A stretch of DNA of 64,000 nucleotides from positions 52,042-116,041 of the forward strand of contig CANSYW010000005.1 in assembly GCA_947651395.1 (NCBI GenBank), given 5' to 3'. The notes under the pieces are model-generated. The model was not told where the DNA came from. It searched no databases and was given only the letters and a program-made list of their open reading frames with translations. The DNA comes from an uncultured Pseudoflavonifractor sp. (GTDB taxonomy: Bacteria > Bacillota > Clostridia > Oscillospirales > Oscillospiraceae). The position numbers and the translations under genes are program-made. Below are positions 42,270-50,255 of the stretch, one piece after another; positions within the stretch are counted from its first letter, which is position 1; every line of letters begins with the position of its first letter.

Positions 42270-43775
42270 TTATTCTGGCGCCGGCCAGTGCCCGGCCTGC
42301 TCCAGCTGGGCCCGCCGATCTCGTTGGGCAGTTTTGGATTTGTCCTTGCTCCGGAGCTGGGCCAGATCCCGCTTGGCCTGTTGTTGGCCGGCGCTTCTGC
42401 TGGCGTCACCCAGAAGCCGGATCAAGAGGTTTGTCACAACGTCAGCCTGAGCCTGCTTGGCATAGCCGGCGTCATTCCGCAGCTCCTCCAGAGCGAGACC
42501 TGTCACTGTACGGTGGAGCTCCTTCTGTGTATCGGTAAGCAGGGCCTTGCGCTCCTCCCTGTCCTTGATCCCCTGGGCGTCAATATATCCATGCAGCCGC
42601 GCACTGATCCGCACATCGGCACATACCTCCCAGGCCAGCTTATGGAGCTGCTTGACAAAATCCTCATCCCGCATCAACTCTTTGGTCGGTGTGCGCAGCT
42701 TTGGCATCTCCTTCAGCAACGCTGCATAATTGGGATTTGTCCTCAGCAGAGCTTCGGCTGTGCCTCCGAGGAGTACCTGAAGCTCTGTCCGGTCTGCCGG
42801 CACATCCAGGGTCAGCTCCTTTCGGCACTCCTTGATACAGACCATGATCTCATTGCCAAGGTTTCGGTGCAGCTCTCCCCGGGCCATCCGCATCTCGTAA
42901 TTGGTCTTTTCTTCTCCGTTGCCATTGAGTGCGCTTATCTCTCTGACTGCCGATTCATAGCGCTTGACTACCTTTTGGAAGTCGGAGATCTTCAGCACCT
43001 CGTCCACAAAGGCGTCCACCTTCGCCTTATAGTCCGCGGGGAGAAAACCATAGGCAAGCCGCCCTTTGGTGGGAGCGGTCACCGTCAGATCCACCAGCAT
43101 GGCTGTCAGCCGATCTCTGGCTGGCTTTGAGACATGGGACAGATCCAGAGCTTCCGCCAGGTTGGCTTCCTGCAGGAGTGCCTTTAGCTCCAGACGGAGC
43201 TCTGACTTGTCCTCCCGCTCCGTTTTCCGCAGCTCTATGATGTCCTCGTGGTAGATCTCCCGGCCAAAGGCTGACCGGACATGCTCGGCCATGATCTCAA
43301 AGCGCTCCTTGGGTACGTGCTCTTGCCGCACGGCGTCGCTGTTGTCCCAATACATGACATGGACATGGGGATGCCCCTTCTCGTAGTGCATAGAGGCCAC
43401 CCAGCAGAAATCGCCGGATTTAATCCCCATTTCCCTGGCAATGACGTCTATCTTTGCATTGATGAGCGGTTCCCAGGTTTTACGGCTATATAGATCATGC
43501 TGCTTGGCAGTGTCCCTGTCCACGGAGATGATCGCCCGGTACAGGGTATGATCCTTTGACGCCTGGGTAACGGTCTTCTTGGCCAGCCGAAAGTCGTCGA
43601 TGTTCTCCGGCGCCAGGATCCCCGGCAGCCGGCCCCACAGACCAAAGGCGCAGCCCGGGTTATGGACTGCGCCTGGTCGTGTGGCGATATAAACAAGATG
43701 CTTGCGGTTCAGCGTGGCCGTGCTGGCCAGGTTCCGGGATTTATAGCTCTGCTTGAAGACAACGCCCCGGCTCAA
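42270..43775 (-). CDS. Relaxase, MobL (MobP3-like) family
   Basis: This 501-residue relaxase would nick oriT and pilot the transferred strand. The His cluster lies in MHYEKGHPHVHVMYWD (His130, 135, 137, 139), the metal-binding motif of the family, and N-terminal Tyr11 or Tyr29 are candidates for the catalytic residue. The C-terminal half is helical. The start is TTG 43775, overlapping the TGA of the upstream gene in TTGA; the GAGGAG that encodes the end of that protein also serves as ribosome site. The long middle region (about 230-450) has no motif I recognise. Confidence 0.9.
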   Translation of the reverse strand: MSRGVVFKQSYKSRNLASTATLNRKHLVYIATRPGAVHNPGCAFGLWGRLPGILAPENIDDFRLAKKTVTQASKDHTLYRAIISVDRDTAKQHDLYSRKTWEPLINAKIDVIAREMGIKSGDFCWVASMHYEKGHPHVHVMYWDNSDAVRQEHVPKERFEIMAEHVRSAFGREIYHEDIIELRKTEREDKSELRLELKALLQEANLAEALDLSHVSKPARDRLTAMLVDLTVTAPTKGRLAYGFLPADYKAKVDAFVDEVLKISDFQKVVKRYESAVREISALNGNGEEKTNYEMRMARGELHRNLGNEIMVCIKECRKELTLDVPADRTELQVLLGGTAEALLRTNPNYAALLKEMPKLRTPTKELMRDEDFVKQLHKLAWEVCADVRISARLHGYIDAQGIKDREERKALLTDTQKELHRTVTGLALEELRNDAGYAKQAQADVVTNLLIRLLGDASRSAGQQQAKRDLAQLRSKDKSKTAQRDRRAQLEQAGHWPAPE

Positions 43776-44083
43776 GGCTCCAGCTCCTCGCCTTCAAGCT
43801 CGGGTTCCGGTTGCTGCTCGACAGGCGCACTGGAGGCCTCGGCATATTTCTTCTGATAGTGTTCGAGGTCATGGGGGTTTTCCTCGCCAAACTCATTCCA
43901 AAGCAGATCATCTATGGCTTTATGCGTGGCCGGATCCTTAGTAAGCGTTATCGACTTGACAGCCATGGGCCCCATTTCAAATAAGGCTTTTTCATATGCC
44001 TGTATATACTTTTCTGTGTCATAGAAGGTCTGCTCATCGCCATAGCTATATTCAATTCTTCCAACCGGCTCTTCAGAGGTCAT
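43772..44083 (-). CDS. Hypothetical protein upstream of the relaxase, EELEP tail
   Basis: This 103-residue protein has a compact N-terminal domain (MTSEEPVGRIEYSYGDEQ at the start, then KAIDDLLWNEFGEENP near 55) and a disordered acidic tail ending PEPELEGEELEP. I do not recognise a family. Translational coupling with the relaxase (TTGA overlap) suggests a partner of the relaxosome. The tail is shared in kind with four other element proteins. AAAGGGGAAG precedes the ATG. Confidence 0.6.
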   Translation of the reverse strand: MTSEEPVGRIEYSYGDEQTFYDTEKYIQAYEKALFEMGPMAVKSITLTKDPATHKAIDDLLWNEFGEENPHDLEHYQKKYAEASSAPVEQQPEPELEGEELEP

Positions 44084-44086
44084 CTA

Positions 44087-46576
44087 TTACTTCCCCTTTC
44101 CGCCAACGATTCTCATGATGAGGGCCGCGGCTTCCGCCCTGGTCACGCGGCCCTGGGGCAGCAGCTCACCGGCGTCCGTACCCTTCAGCAGATCTGCATG
44201 AACGGCCCAGCGGACGGCGGCCTCAGACCAGTCAGACACATCGTCCAGATCCGTGAAGTCCCCTTCCCAGCTGTCGACCACCTGGCCGCTGCCATAGGTG
44301 CGATAGAGCATCAGGGCCAGCTGCTCCCGGGTCAGCGAATCCCTGGGCCCGAACTTACCGTTGCCGTAGCCGATCTCCACGCCGGCGTCATTGGCCCAGG
44401 TGATGGCTTCGGCATAGGTAGTGACCTTGGTGACGTCTTCAAAGTCACCGGTGATCTCCAGTCCCTTCAGCTGGGCCTTGGCCACCTTGGCAAAGGTATA
44501 AGCTGCCTGGGCCCGGGTCAGAGGAGCATCAGGCTCAAAGGTGTTGCTGGTGATACCCTCCATATAACCGGCATAGTAGGCGTCCAGGACGTCATCATAG
44601 AACCAGTCGTTGGGCTTTACATCGATGAAGGGATTGCGCCTCCCGTCGTCGTCATCGTCATCATCCGAGCTGTCGGCTCCGTGATCCGGCGTCGGCTTGG
44701 GTTCCTCAAAGGCAAGGCAGTATTCTGAGAATTTACTGGCAAAGATGGTGAGGGTGTCGTCAGATACCGTGATGTAGGCGCCGTTTTCATTGGGGGTCTC
44801 CGTGATGGTATAGACGTGGCCTTCGTGCATCCGGTAGACTGCATAGTTGACCTTTCCCTTCTGTTCCTCAGAGAGGGGGTCAATGATCTGGAGGAGCTGG
44901 GGCAGCTCCGGGATGTTCTCCTCGGTGACGCTGCCATCTACTGTCTCGGTAATCTTGGCCACATCCATGACCATATAGCCAAAGATAGTCTTTCCATCGG
45001 CAGCGGCAGCAGCATTCAAGGCATCGGCAGCGTCAGGGATCTCTGCCGCGGTGGCCGCCTTCACAGTCATCTGCACAGTGACAGCGCCGCCAGCTGCCAC
45101 GGCAGCCTGGTCAGCGTCATTATAGATCTCGCTGTTAAAGAGAGCATCCAGGCCGCCCACTACCACGTCCTTGGTGCCCCGGTTGACCATCAGCACGCTG
45201 TTGGTCTGGGTGTCGGGAAGGATGACCTTGCACTCCTCCACAGCACTGTCCAGCACCAACAGGGATGTGGCCGTAATGTTTCGCTTAGAAGCTACGGCAT
45301 TGTAGCTGCCGTAAGGTACGTTATATACCCAGAAAATGCCGTTGGCATCGGCATCTGTCTCCAGGTAGGTGGTATTGCCAGCCACAATGACCACATGAGC
45401 AAAGGACACCGGCCGACCATCTTGGTCGATGACCTCACCGGTAATTGTCCCCTCCTTGGGTGTCCACACCGGAGACACCGTAATCGGTTCGGTAATGGGA
45501 TCATCAAAGCTGAACGGCTCACCGTCTGCGGTTACCCAGGAAAGCGTCTGCCCCGGGCGGGGATCCAGCTCCGGCTCAGTGGCTTTGCCGCCATAGGGAA
45601 CCTCTTGGGTAGTGGAGCTGCCTTCATTTCGGATTGTTACTTTCAGTTTAATCTTCTCATAATAGCATTTGATTGTGGGTGATTCACCATTCAAATAGTA
45701 GTTTGCCCTGCCCAGATATCCACTTCCTTCTACAGGAATGAGTCCATCTTCCGAATAGTCCTGAAATCCCAGGCAAGCGCTACTTGTAATTGGTGTGATT
45801 GTCTCTGTAATCTCTTTGAGTGCATAATCTCCATTTCCATCCGGGATATAATGCTCGGTCTTTATTCTCCATCGTACACCTAAAAAGGCATCTGTACCAC
45901 CAATGTCTTTTGACGTAATCCCATCAGGAAGCTCGGTGAGAATCATCTGATTACAACCCCTAAATGCATCCCACCCTATGTATGTTAAGCTTTTGGGTAA
46001 GCTGGTAAGTGAAATTCCCGTACCCCGAAATGCCGTATCATTAATTATAGTAATCTTGTCAGACAACCTTGTCAGCGCCAGATTGGGGCAGTATGCAAAA
46101 GCACACATCGGAATTACGGTCAAACCTTCCGGCAACTCAGTTAAAGCTAATTTGGAACAACTTTGGAAGGCATTAGCCCCAAGTGTTGTCAAACCACTCG
46201 GCAACTTTTCCAATTCAAGATTCGCACAATGAATAAAAGCTCTAACCCCAATTACCGATATGCTGTCTGGCAAACTGGCCTCTGTAAGATTTGAACAATA
46301 TGCAAAGGCATCAACCCCAATAGTGGTTATTCCTTCTTCAAGGACAATCTTATAGATCGTGTCCTTATAATCACGCCACGGGCTTCCCACTATATTTCCG
46401 CTTCCAGCCAGATACAACGTACCATTCCCATCTAAAACCCATGTGATATTATCGCCACACTCGCCGCTGGCCACGATATCCGGCTCCTCCGCTGCAAAGG
46501 CCACCGCGCCAATCATGACCATCAAGGTCACTGCAGCAAGAATCAGCGCGGAGAGTTTCAGTTTCCAGTTCTTCAT
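44087..46576 (-). CDS. Leucine-rich (BspA-like) SLH surface adhesin
   Basis: This 829-residue secreted protein has a signal peptide ending AFA (about residue 28). BspA/LRR_5-type leucine-rich repeats follow (about 80-225, for example LPDSISVIGVRAFIHC). Further domains are a carboxypeptidase-regulatory-like fold (GEVIDQDGRPVSFAHV near 385), an Asp-rich linker, and three SLH domains (about 640-829) for S-layer or wall-polymer attachment. AGAAAGGAG precedes the ATG. Its place between relaxase and MobC genes suggests it promotes cell contact in mating (inference). Confidence 0.85.
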   Translation of the reverse strand: MKNWKLKLSALILAAVTLMVMIGAVAFAAEEPDIVASGECGDNITWVLDGNGTLYLAGSGNIVGSPWRDYKDTIYKIVLEEGITTIGVDAFAYCSNLTEASLPDSISVIGVRAFIHCANLELEKLPSGLTTLGANAFQSCSKLALTELPEGLTVIPMCAFAYCPNLALTRLSDKITIINDTAFRGTGISLTSLPKSLTYIGWDAFRGCNQMILTELPDGITSKDIGGTDAFLGVRWRIKTEHYIPDGNGDYALKEITETITPITSSACLGFQDYSEDGLIPVEGSGYLGRANYYLNGESPTIKCYYEKIKLKVTIRNEGSSTTQEVPYGGKATEPELDPRPGQTLSWVTADGEPFSFDDPITEPITVSPVWTPKEGTITGEVIDQDGRPVSFAHVVIVAGNTTYLETDADANGIFWVYNVPYGSYNAVASKRNITATSLLVLDSAVEECKVILPDTQTNSVLMVNRGTKDVVVGGLDALFNSEIYNDADQAAVAAGGAVTVQMTVKAATAAEIPDAADALNAAAAADGKTIFGYMVMDVAKITETVDGSVTEENIPELPQLLQIIDPLSEEQKGKVNYAVYRMHEGHVYTITETPNENGAYITVSDDTLTIFASKFSEYCLAFEEPKPTPDHGADSSDDDDDDDGRRNPFIDVKPNDWFYDDVLDAYYAGYMEGITSNTFEPDAPLTRAQAAYTFAKVAKAQLKGLEITGDFEDVTKVTTYAEAITWANDAGVEIGYGNGKFGPRDSLTREQLALMLYRTYGSGQVVDSWEGDFTDLDDVSDWSEAAVRWAVHADLLKGTDAGELLPQGRVTRAEAAALIMRIVGGKGK

Positions 46577-46590
46577 TTTTAAGCTCCTTT

Positions 46591-47043
46591 CTACTTGTCG
46601 ATGATTTTCTGTGTACCTTCCTCCAGGAAGGCGTCCACATCCCGATCCTTCAGCTTCAGGTACTCAATCCCCAGCTTCCGGGCCCGGGCAGCTGCCTCCT
46701 CCACCAGCTGCTGCTCTGAGGGAGGCAACGTAAGCCGGCTGGAGAATATATTCATAAAAAAGGCCGCCCCGGAAATCTGGGTGGCCTTTGCTGTTATAGC
46801 GGCCAATCGTTCCACCTGGGGCTTCATAGCAGTCTGCACCGCCGTCTGAATCAACTCCGCCAGGTGATCTGTATCCTCCTTATAGCCGGTGGCCACCAGG
46901 CCGGCTTCTACGAGATCCCTTACTACCTGCACCCTGGTCTTCTTCTGTGCCACAGAGATCTTCTCAATGGCCTCATAAGTGGTTTGAGAGCACCGATACG
47001 GGATATACGCTGCCGTGTGCTTGTCCGTCGTTTTTCTTGGCAT
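46591..47043 (-). CDS. mobC: MobC-like relaxosome accessory protein
   Basis: This 150-residue protein has a short N-terminal DNA-binding-like region (IPYRCSQTTYEAIEKIS, ribbon-helix-helix pattern) and a helical C-terminal part. Size, the first-gene position next to a putative oriT and the downstream relaxase fit a MobC/auxiliary nicking protein. ATG 47043 is chosen over ATG 47052 because AGAAAGG would abut the latter. A perfect palindrome 24 bases upstream is a likely autoregulatory site. Confidence 0.65.
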   Translation of the reverse strand: MPRKTTDKHTAAYIPYRCSQTTYEAIEKISVAQKKTRVQVVRDLVEAGLVATGYKEDTDHLAELIQTAVQTAMKPQVERLAAITAKATQISGAAFFMNIFSSRLTLPPSEQQLVEEAAARARKLGIEYLKLKDRDVDAFLEEGTQKIIDK

Positions 47044-47066
47044 TTTCCACATCCTTTCTGGCTTTT

Positions 47067-47084
47067 AGGTTCCATTTGGAACCT
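47067..47084 (-). promoter_or_regulatory. Palindromic operator candidate upstream of mobC
   Basis: AGGTTCCATTTGGAACCT is a perfect 8+2+8 palindrome located 23 bases from the mobC start. Ribbon-helix-helix accessory proteins often repress their own gene through such a site. Confidence 0.5.
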
Positions 47085-47136
47085 GATTCTTGGTGGTGGA
47101 ACCACTGTTGACGGCTTTGCCGTCAATCTGTTTTGG

Positions 47137-47163
47137 GGTGTGTGGAACACACCTTATCCTGCC
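47137..47163 (+). other. oriT: Candidate origin of transfer with RP4-like nic site
   Basis: The perfect inverted repeat GGTGTGT-GGA-ACACACC (47137-47153) is followed by TTATCCTGCC. ATCCTG followed by a pyrimidine is the nic consensus of RP4-type (MOBP) relaxases, with cleavage expected between 47161 and 47162 on the plus strand. RP4 has CACCTATCCTG at the same relation to its repeat. Transfer from here would lead into 47798-52068, where the ArdC-like and partition genes lie. Confidence 0.7.
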
Positions 47164-47407
47164 ATTCCAAACCGCAAAGCGATTTGTGAATGGTTTTGCC
47201 CTGAAGGGGCAAAACTCGCCGCCCCTGCTGGGCGGCACCCGGGCTACAGCAAGGAGAAAAAATTCCACAGGTTCTGTGGAAAACCAATCCCCCTACAGCT
47301 TTACATCCTTTTCTCCCGGGGCTGTTCGTTTCCGACCATTACCTCAAACAAAATACTCATCCCTTTATATGCTGAACTTAAAAGCCGGTCGAATAAGGCG
47401 GCATGGT

Positions 47408-47444
47408 GCTGTGCGGAGCAGTCCAACGGACTGGTTCGCACAGC
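47408..47444 (+). repeat. Two-step cruciform in the leading region
   Basis: The repeat GCTGTGCG/CGCACAGC encloses a second perfect repeat CAGTCC/GGACTG with a three-base loop; the two stems are separated by small unpaired blocks (GAG and GTT). Such a structure would form readily in the single-stranded transferred DNA. Confidence 0.65.
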
Positions 47445-47797
47445 AGCTTGCCGCAAAGCGCCAGAGCAATCTCTATCTTTCGTGGTAGTGCGTTTCCCCT
47501 CTGGTGCTCAAGAGTGCTTTTTCCTTGCGGCATAACTTGCGTACATTGGATCACGGAGAATCAAAAAGAAGAGAAGAAATAAAAAAATCCACAAAAGCAG
47601 CGCGGCCCCGGCCGCTCTCTGGCTGTCATAGGGTATCGCAGGGAGCGGGGCGGTACCTGTGGGAAAGTCGAGCTGATGGAGACGCCATCTCTGTCCTCGG
47701 TCACCAAGTCACCAGGCAACCCACGTCTGTCCTTCAAGCACAAGACTTTTCCATAGGAGGGGCCCTGCTTCCGGTCGTTGGTACGGTAGACGTTAGT

Positions 47798-48397
47798 TTA
47801 CGGTTCCAGCTCTATCTCAGCCTCTGTCAGATCTGCCACAGGCTGAGCACTCTGATCTCGGCTGAACTCGTGCGCTGACGGTAACTGAACTGGTTCAGAC
47901 ACCTTGGCCAGCTCCAGGAGCTTACCATGTTCGATCAAATAATCAGATATCTTGTCGGCGTCTTTGATGGCGGCAAAGAGTTCATCGGGATCTTCCTCCA
48001 AAGCTGAGATCCAGGACTGGATATAGGCTTTGTGGTTTTCAATTTCAAAGGCTGCCTCTTCCTCGCTGTGGGGGAGCTGCAGGGCCTGGGCAGTAAACGC
48101 CGAGGCGATTTCCGCTCTCAGCTCCTCCCGGGCGTACTCCGGGGAGCCGAATTTGCCGGTGAGATCCCGGCCAAGGCGACTCTGATGTCCAGTGGCGTGC
48201 CCAGCCTCATGGAGCAGTGTGGTCATATAGGCCAGGTCGCCGGTAAAGCTCTTTGCCGGTGGCATCTGGATCTTGTCGTGGGTGGGGGAGTAGTAAGCCC
48301 GGTCTCCGCCCTCCCCAAAGGCTACCCCTATGTTGGCCAATAGGAGCTCACGCCGGGCGGCCAGCTGCTCTACATCAACCTCCTGTTTCTTCTTCAA
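47798..48397 (-). CDS. ArdC-like zincin metallopeptidase-domain protein
   Basis: This 199-residue protein corresponds to the C-terminal metallopeptidase domain of ArdC antirestriction proteins. The zinc motif is LLHEAGHATG with His63, Glu64 and His67, and GSPEYAREELRAEIASAF (about 84-101) is the conserved second half. The N-terminal single-strand-DNA-binding domain of ArdC is absent. It ends with the acidic tail LTEAEIELEP. The TTG start overlaps the TGA of the upstream TOPRIM gene. Position directly after oriT in the leading region fits early protection of incoming DNA (inference). Confidence 0.75.
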   Translation of the reverse strand: MKKKQEVDVEQLAARRELLLANIGVAFGEGGDRAYYSPTHDKIQMPPAKSFTGDLAYMTTLLHEAGHATGHQSRLGRDLTGKFGSPEYAREELRAEIASAFTAQALQLPHSEEEAAFEIENHKAYIQSWISALEEDPDELFAAIKDADKISDYLIEHGKLLELAKVSEPVQLPSAHEFSRDQSAQPVADLTEAEIELEP

Positions 48398-49392
48398 GGG
48401 CGGGATTTAGGACTCTCGTACATGACCCAATATTCGTTCCAATCCTTCCCGGCGGGGGGCGTACTCACCTTGACATGATATCCCCTGTCAGGAGTATAGC
48501 CGGCAGCAAGGAGATTGTCTTTTATCCGCTGTGATCCCGTTTGCCCGGCAGCATCGGCGTCAAGTCCCAGCTCGATATCCGTCACCCAAGGATGCTCCTG
48601 CAGATAATGAAGCAGCGGCGCCGCAGAAATGCCGCCCAGGGCAATGCGATCCCGGCTCCGCCAGTCCTCGCCGAGATACTTTGCCAAAGAAGCATGGGAG
48701 ATGGCGTCAATAGCAGCTTCCACCACCGTTACAGCCGTCACACCAGTATAGCCCGGGCAGCAGAAAGCATACCGCTTATCGCTCCCCCATATATCCCGCT
48801 TAAAGGTCTTCTGTGCTTTTGCATTGATCCCCCTCTGGAATCCGCTGCGGGGAATGTTCTGGTCGTCCAGGCCAAGAAAGACGGCGTTGTGAACTGTACG
48901 AACCTCGCCGGTGTCAGGCGCTACATACTCCCGCACGCCTTCATAAAGCCGGTGCTGATTCACCAACTCCTGGACAATCTCCACGTCCAGCTTCCGGGTG
49001 TTGCAGAGATATGCAAAAAGCCGTCTGAATGACGGAGCCTTCTCCGGCAATTCAAACGGCGTCTTTTCAATGGGTTTTACTGATGTAGGTGACGGGGGAG
49101 CTGCGCACTGTGGGAAGGTCTCCAGCAGCAGATGCACCGCCATAGGCAAGCTGCGCCCCTCATAGTGCATGATAAACTCCAGCGCCCGACCATGCAGATC
49201 TCTGGAGTTCCAGTTCCAAAAGCCATCATCCGTGAAAACCATGCTGTCGTGCTCCTTGAGCTGATATGACGTGGCGCTGTGCTTTACCAGATCATAGCCG
49301 GCAGCTCGGGCGTACTCCAATGCGTTACACTGCCGGGCCGCCTGGAGCTGGGACTTGGTGTAGTAGATTTTCCCCGTTCTGCTAATGGACAC
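48394..49392 (-). CDS. DUF3991/TOPRIM-domain primase-like protein
   Basis: This 332-residue protein has the DUF3991-type N-terminal region and a TOPRIM fold: AVTVVEAAIDAISHA near residue 220 gives the catalytic Glu and IELGLDADAAGQTG near 275 the DxD. Such proteins are common in clostridial conjugative elements, where they probably prime the complementary strand. The GTG start at 49392 follows AAAGGAGG. It is translationally coupled to the ArdC-like gene. Confidence 0.82.
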   Translation of the reverse strand: MSISRTGKIYYTKSQLQAARQCNALEYARAAGYDLVKHSATSYQLKEHDSMVFTDDGFWNWNSRDLHGRALEFIMHYEGRSLPMAVHLLLETFPQCAAPPSPTSVKPIEKTPFELPEKAPSFRRLFAYLCNTRKLDVEIVQELVNQHRLYEGVREYVAPDTGEVRTVHNAVFLGLDDQNIPRSGFQRGINAKAQKTFKRDIWGSDKRYAFCCPGYTGVTAVTVVEAAIDAISHASLAKYLGEDWRSRDRIALGGISAAPLLHYLQEHPWVTDIELGLDADAAGQTGSQRIKDNLLAAGYTPDRGYHVKVSTPPAGKDWNEYWVMYESPKSRP

Positions 49393-49411
49393 GATCCTTT
49401 TCCTCCTTTCC

Positions 49412-49448
49412 CAAAAAGTAAAGGAGGCTCACCCAGCGGCAAGCCTCC
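49412..49448 (-). terminator. Terminator after the fic gene
   Basis: On the minus strand GGAGGCT pairs with AGCCTCC around a loop of about 12 bases, followed by TTTACTTTTTG. It lies about 20 bases after the fic stop codon. Confidence 0.6.
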
Positions 49449-49468
49449 CTTCCAATATAGATCCATAA

Positions 49469-50176
49469 TTATGATTCCAAGGTCTCCTCGTCTTCAAGTT
49501 CTGTCGGCTCCATCTGAAGCTGGTCGATCCGGGCCTGCTCCCGGGCACTGAGCTCTTCAAAAAACTTTGTCAGCCCCGGCACATCATAGTCAGCGATCAG
49601 TTTGAAATACTCCGTCCGTTGATCCGATGGGATCACCACCGGAGGAAGATCATTTCTCAGCATCTCATAGTTGATTAGCACCCGGCCCGTCCGGCCATTC
49701 CCATCCGCAAAGGGATGGATCCGCTCAAAGTCGATATGAGCTTGGGCAGCTCGCTCAAAGGGGCTGGAAAATACGGTCTTCTCATAGTTGTAAATAAACT
49801 GCATCATCATATTTGGCACCATCCCCGGAGCCGGGGGAACGTGCTCGGCGCCACGGATCATCACCGGCACTCGCCGGAAGCCGTCGATCTCGTTGATGTT
49901 CTTGTTGATCTGGATCCCAATGTGCTTGATGAGATCCAGGGACAGTGGCTCCTGGCAGTGCTCCATCATATAGGCGAGGGCATATTTCAGGTTGATGGCC
50001 TCATAGATCTCCCTCGGCGCCGCACTGACCGTGAAGCTGTTATCGTTGAAAACAATGGCATAGGTCTCCGCATAGGAAAGGGTACTGCCCTCAATGCGAT
50101 TGGAATGATAAATGTTCCGGGTGATAAAATCCTCAAAATAGCCCTGGTTGGAGCGGATAAACTCAATCATTTTCAA
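49469..50176 (-). CDS. fic: Fic-family AMP-transferase, class II, with acidic tail
   Basis: This 235-residue Fic enzyme transfers AMP (or another nucleotide part) to target proteins. The catalytic motif HPFADGNGRTGR starts at His154 and is fully conserved. The inhibitory helix motif SNRIEG lies N-terminally at 25-30, which places it in class II (auto-inhibited). It ends EPTELEDEETLES, an acidic tail like four other element proteins. The TTG start follows GGAAGG; an ATG lies two codons later. Possible roles are a toxin, a regulator or a translocated effector. Confidence 0.85.
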   Translation of the reverse strand: MKMIEFIRSNQGYFEDFITRNIYHSNRIEGSTLSYAETYAIVFNDNSFTVSAAPREIYEAINLKYALAYMMEHCQEPLSLDLIKHIGIQINKNINEIDGFRRVPVMIRGAEHVPPAPGMVPNMMMQFIYNYEKTVFSSPFERAAQAHIDFERIHPFADGNGRTGRVLINYEMLRNDLPPVVIPSDQRTEYFKLIADYDVPGLTKFFEELSAREQARIDQLQMEPTELEDEETLES

Positions 50177-50209
50177 CGGGCGTCACCTTCCTTCCTGGTG
50201 GGTGGAGAT

Positions 50210-50218
50210 ATTATAGCA
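50210..50218 (-). promoter_or_regulatory. Extended -10 promoter candidate for fic
   Basis: On the minus strand TGCTATAAT matches an extended -10 element about 35 bases upstream of the fic start. No good -35 box is visible. Confidence 0.4.
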
Positions 50219-50255
50219 CAAACTTAAGCTGATGAACAGAGTCTATATTCCCAGC

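Larger units (their letters stand above)
47044..47797. other. Non-coding oriT and transfer-leading region
   Basis: This 754-base stretch holds no convincing gene but several inverted repeats: 47067-47084, a TTGACGGC/GCCGTCAA hairpin near 47108-47126, the oriT repeat at 47137-47153, a GTTTTGCCC/GGGCAAAAC hairpin near 47192, a GCCGCCC/GGGCGGC hairpin near 47218, TTCCACAG/CTGTGGAA near 47268, and a two-step cruciform at 47408-47444. Dense hairpins in a gap between mobC and the ArdC-like gene are typical of an origin of transfer. Confidence 0.7.

Noticed and set aside
42152..42409. 85-codon minus-strand frame at the 3' end of the relaxase gene
   Set aside because: It overlaps both the relaxase and the small gene at 41953 in another frame, and has no start signal.
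44640..44690. Short trinucleotide repeat, first taken for a CRISPR-like or microsatellite array
   Set aside because: It encodes an in-frame Asp linker between domains. No CRISPR array or cas gene was seen anywhere in the window.
46864..47878. Plus-strand frames in the oriT gap
   Set aside because: They overlap mobC antisense or cross several inverted repeats, lack ribosome sites and have random-looking composition. The gap is better read as non-coding oriT.
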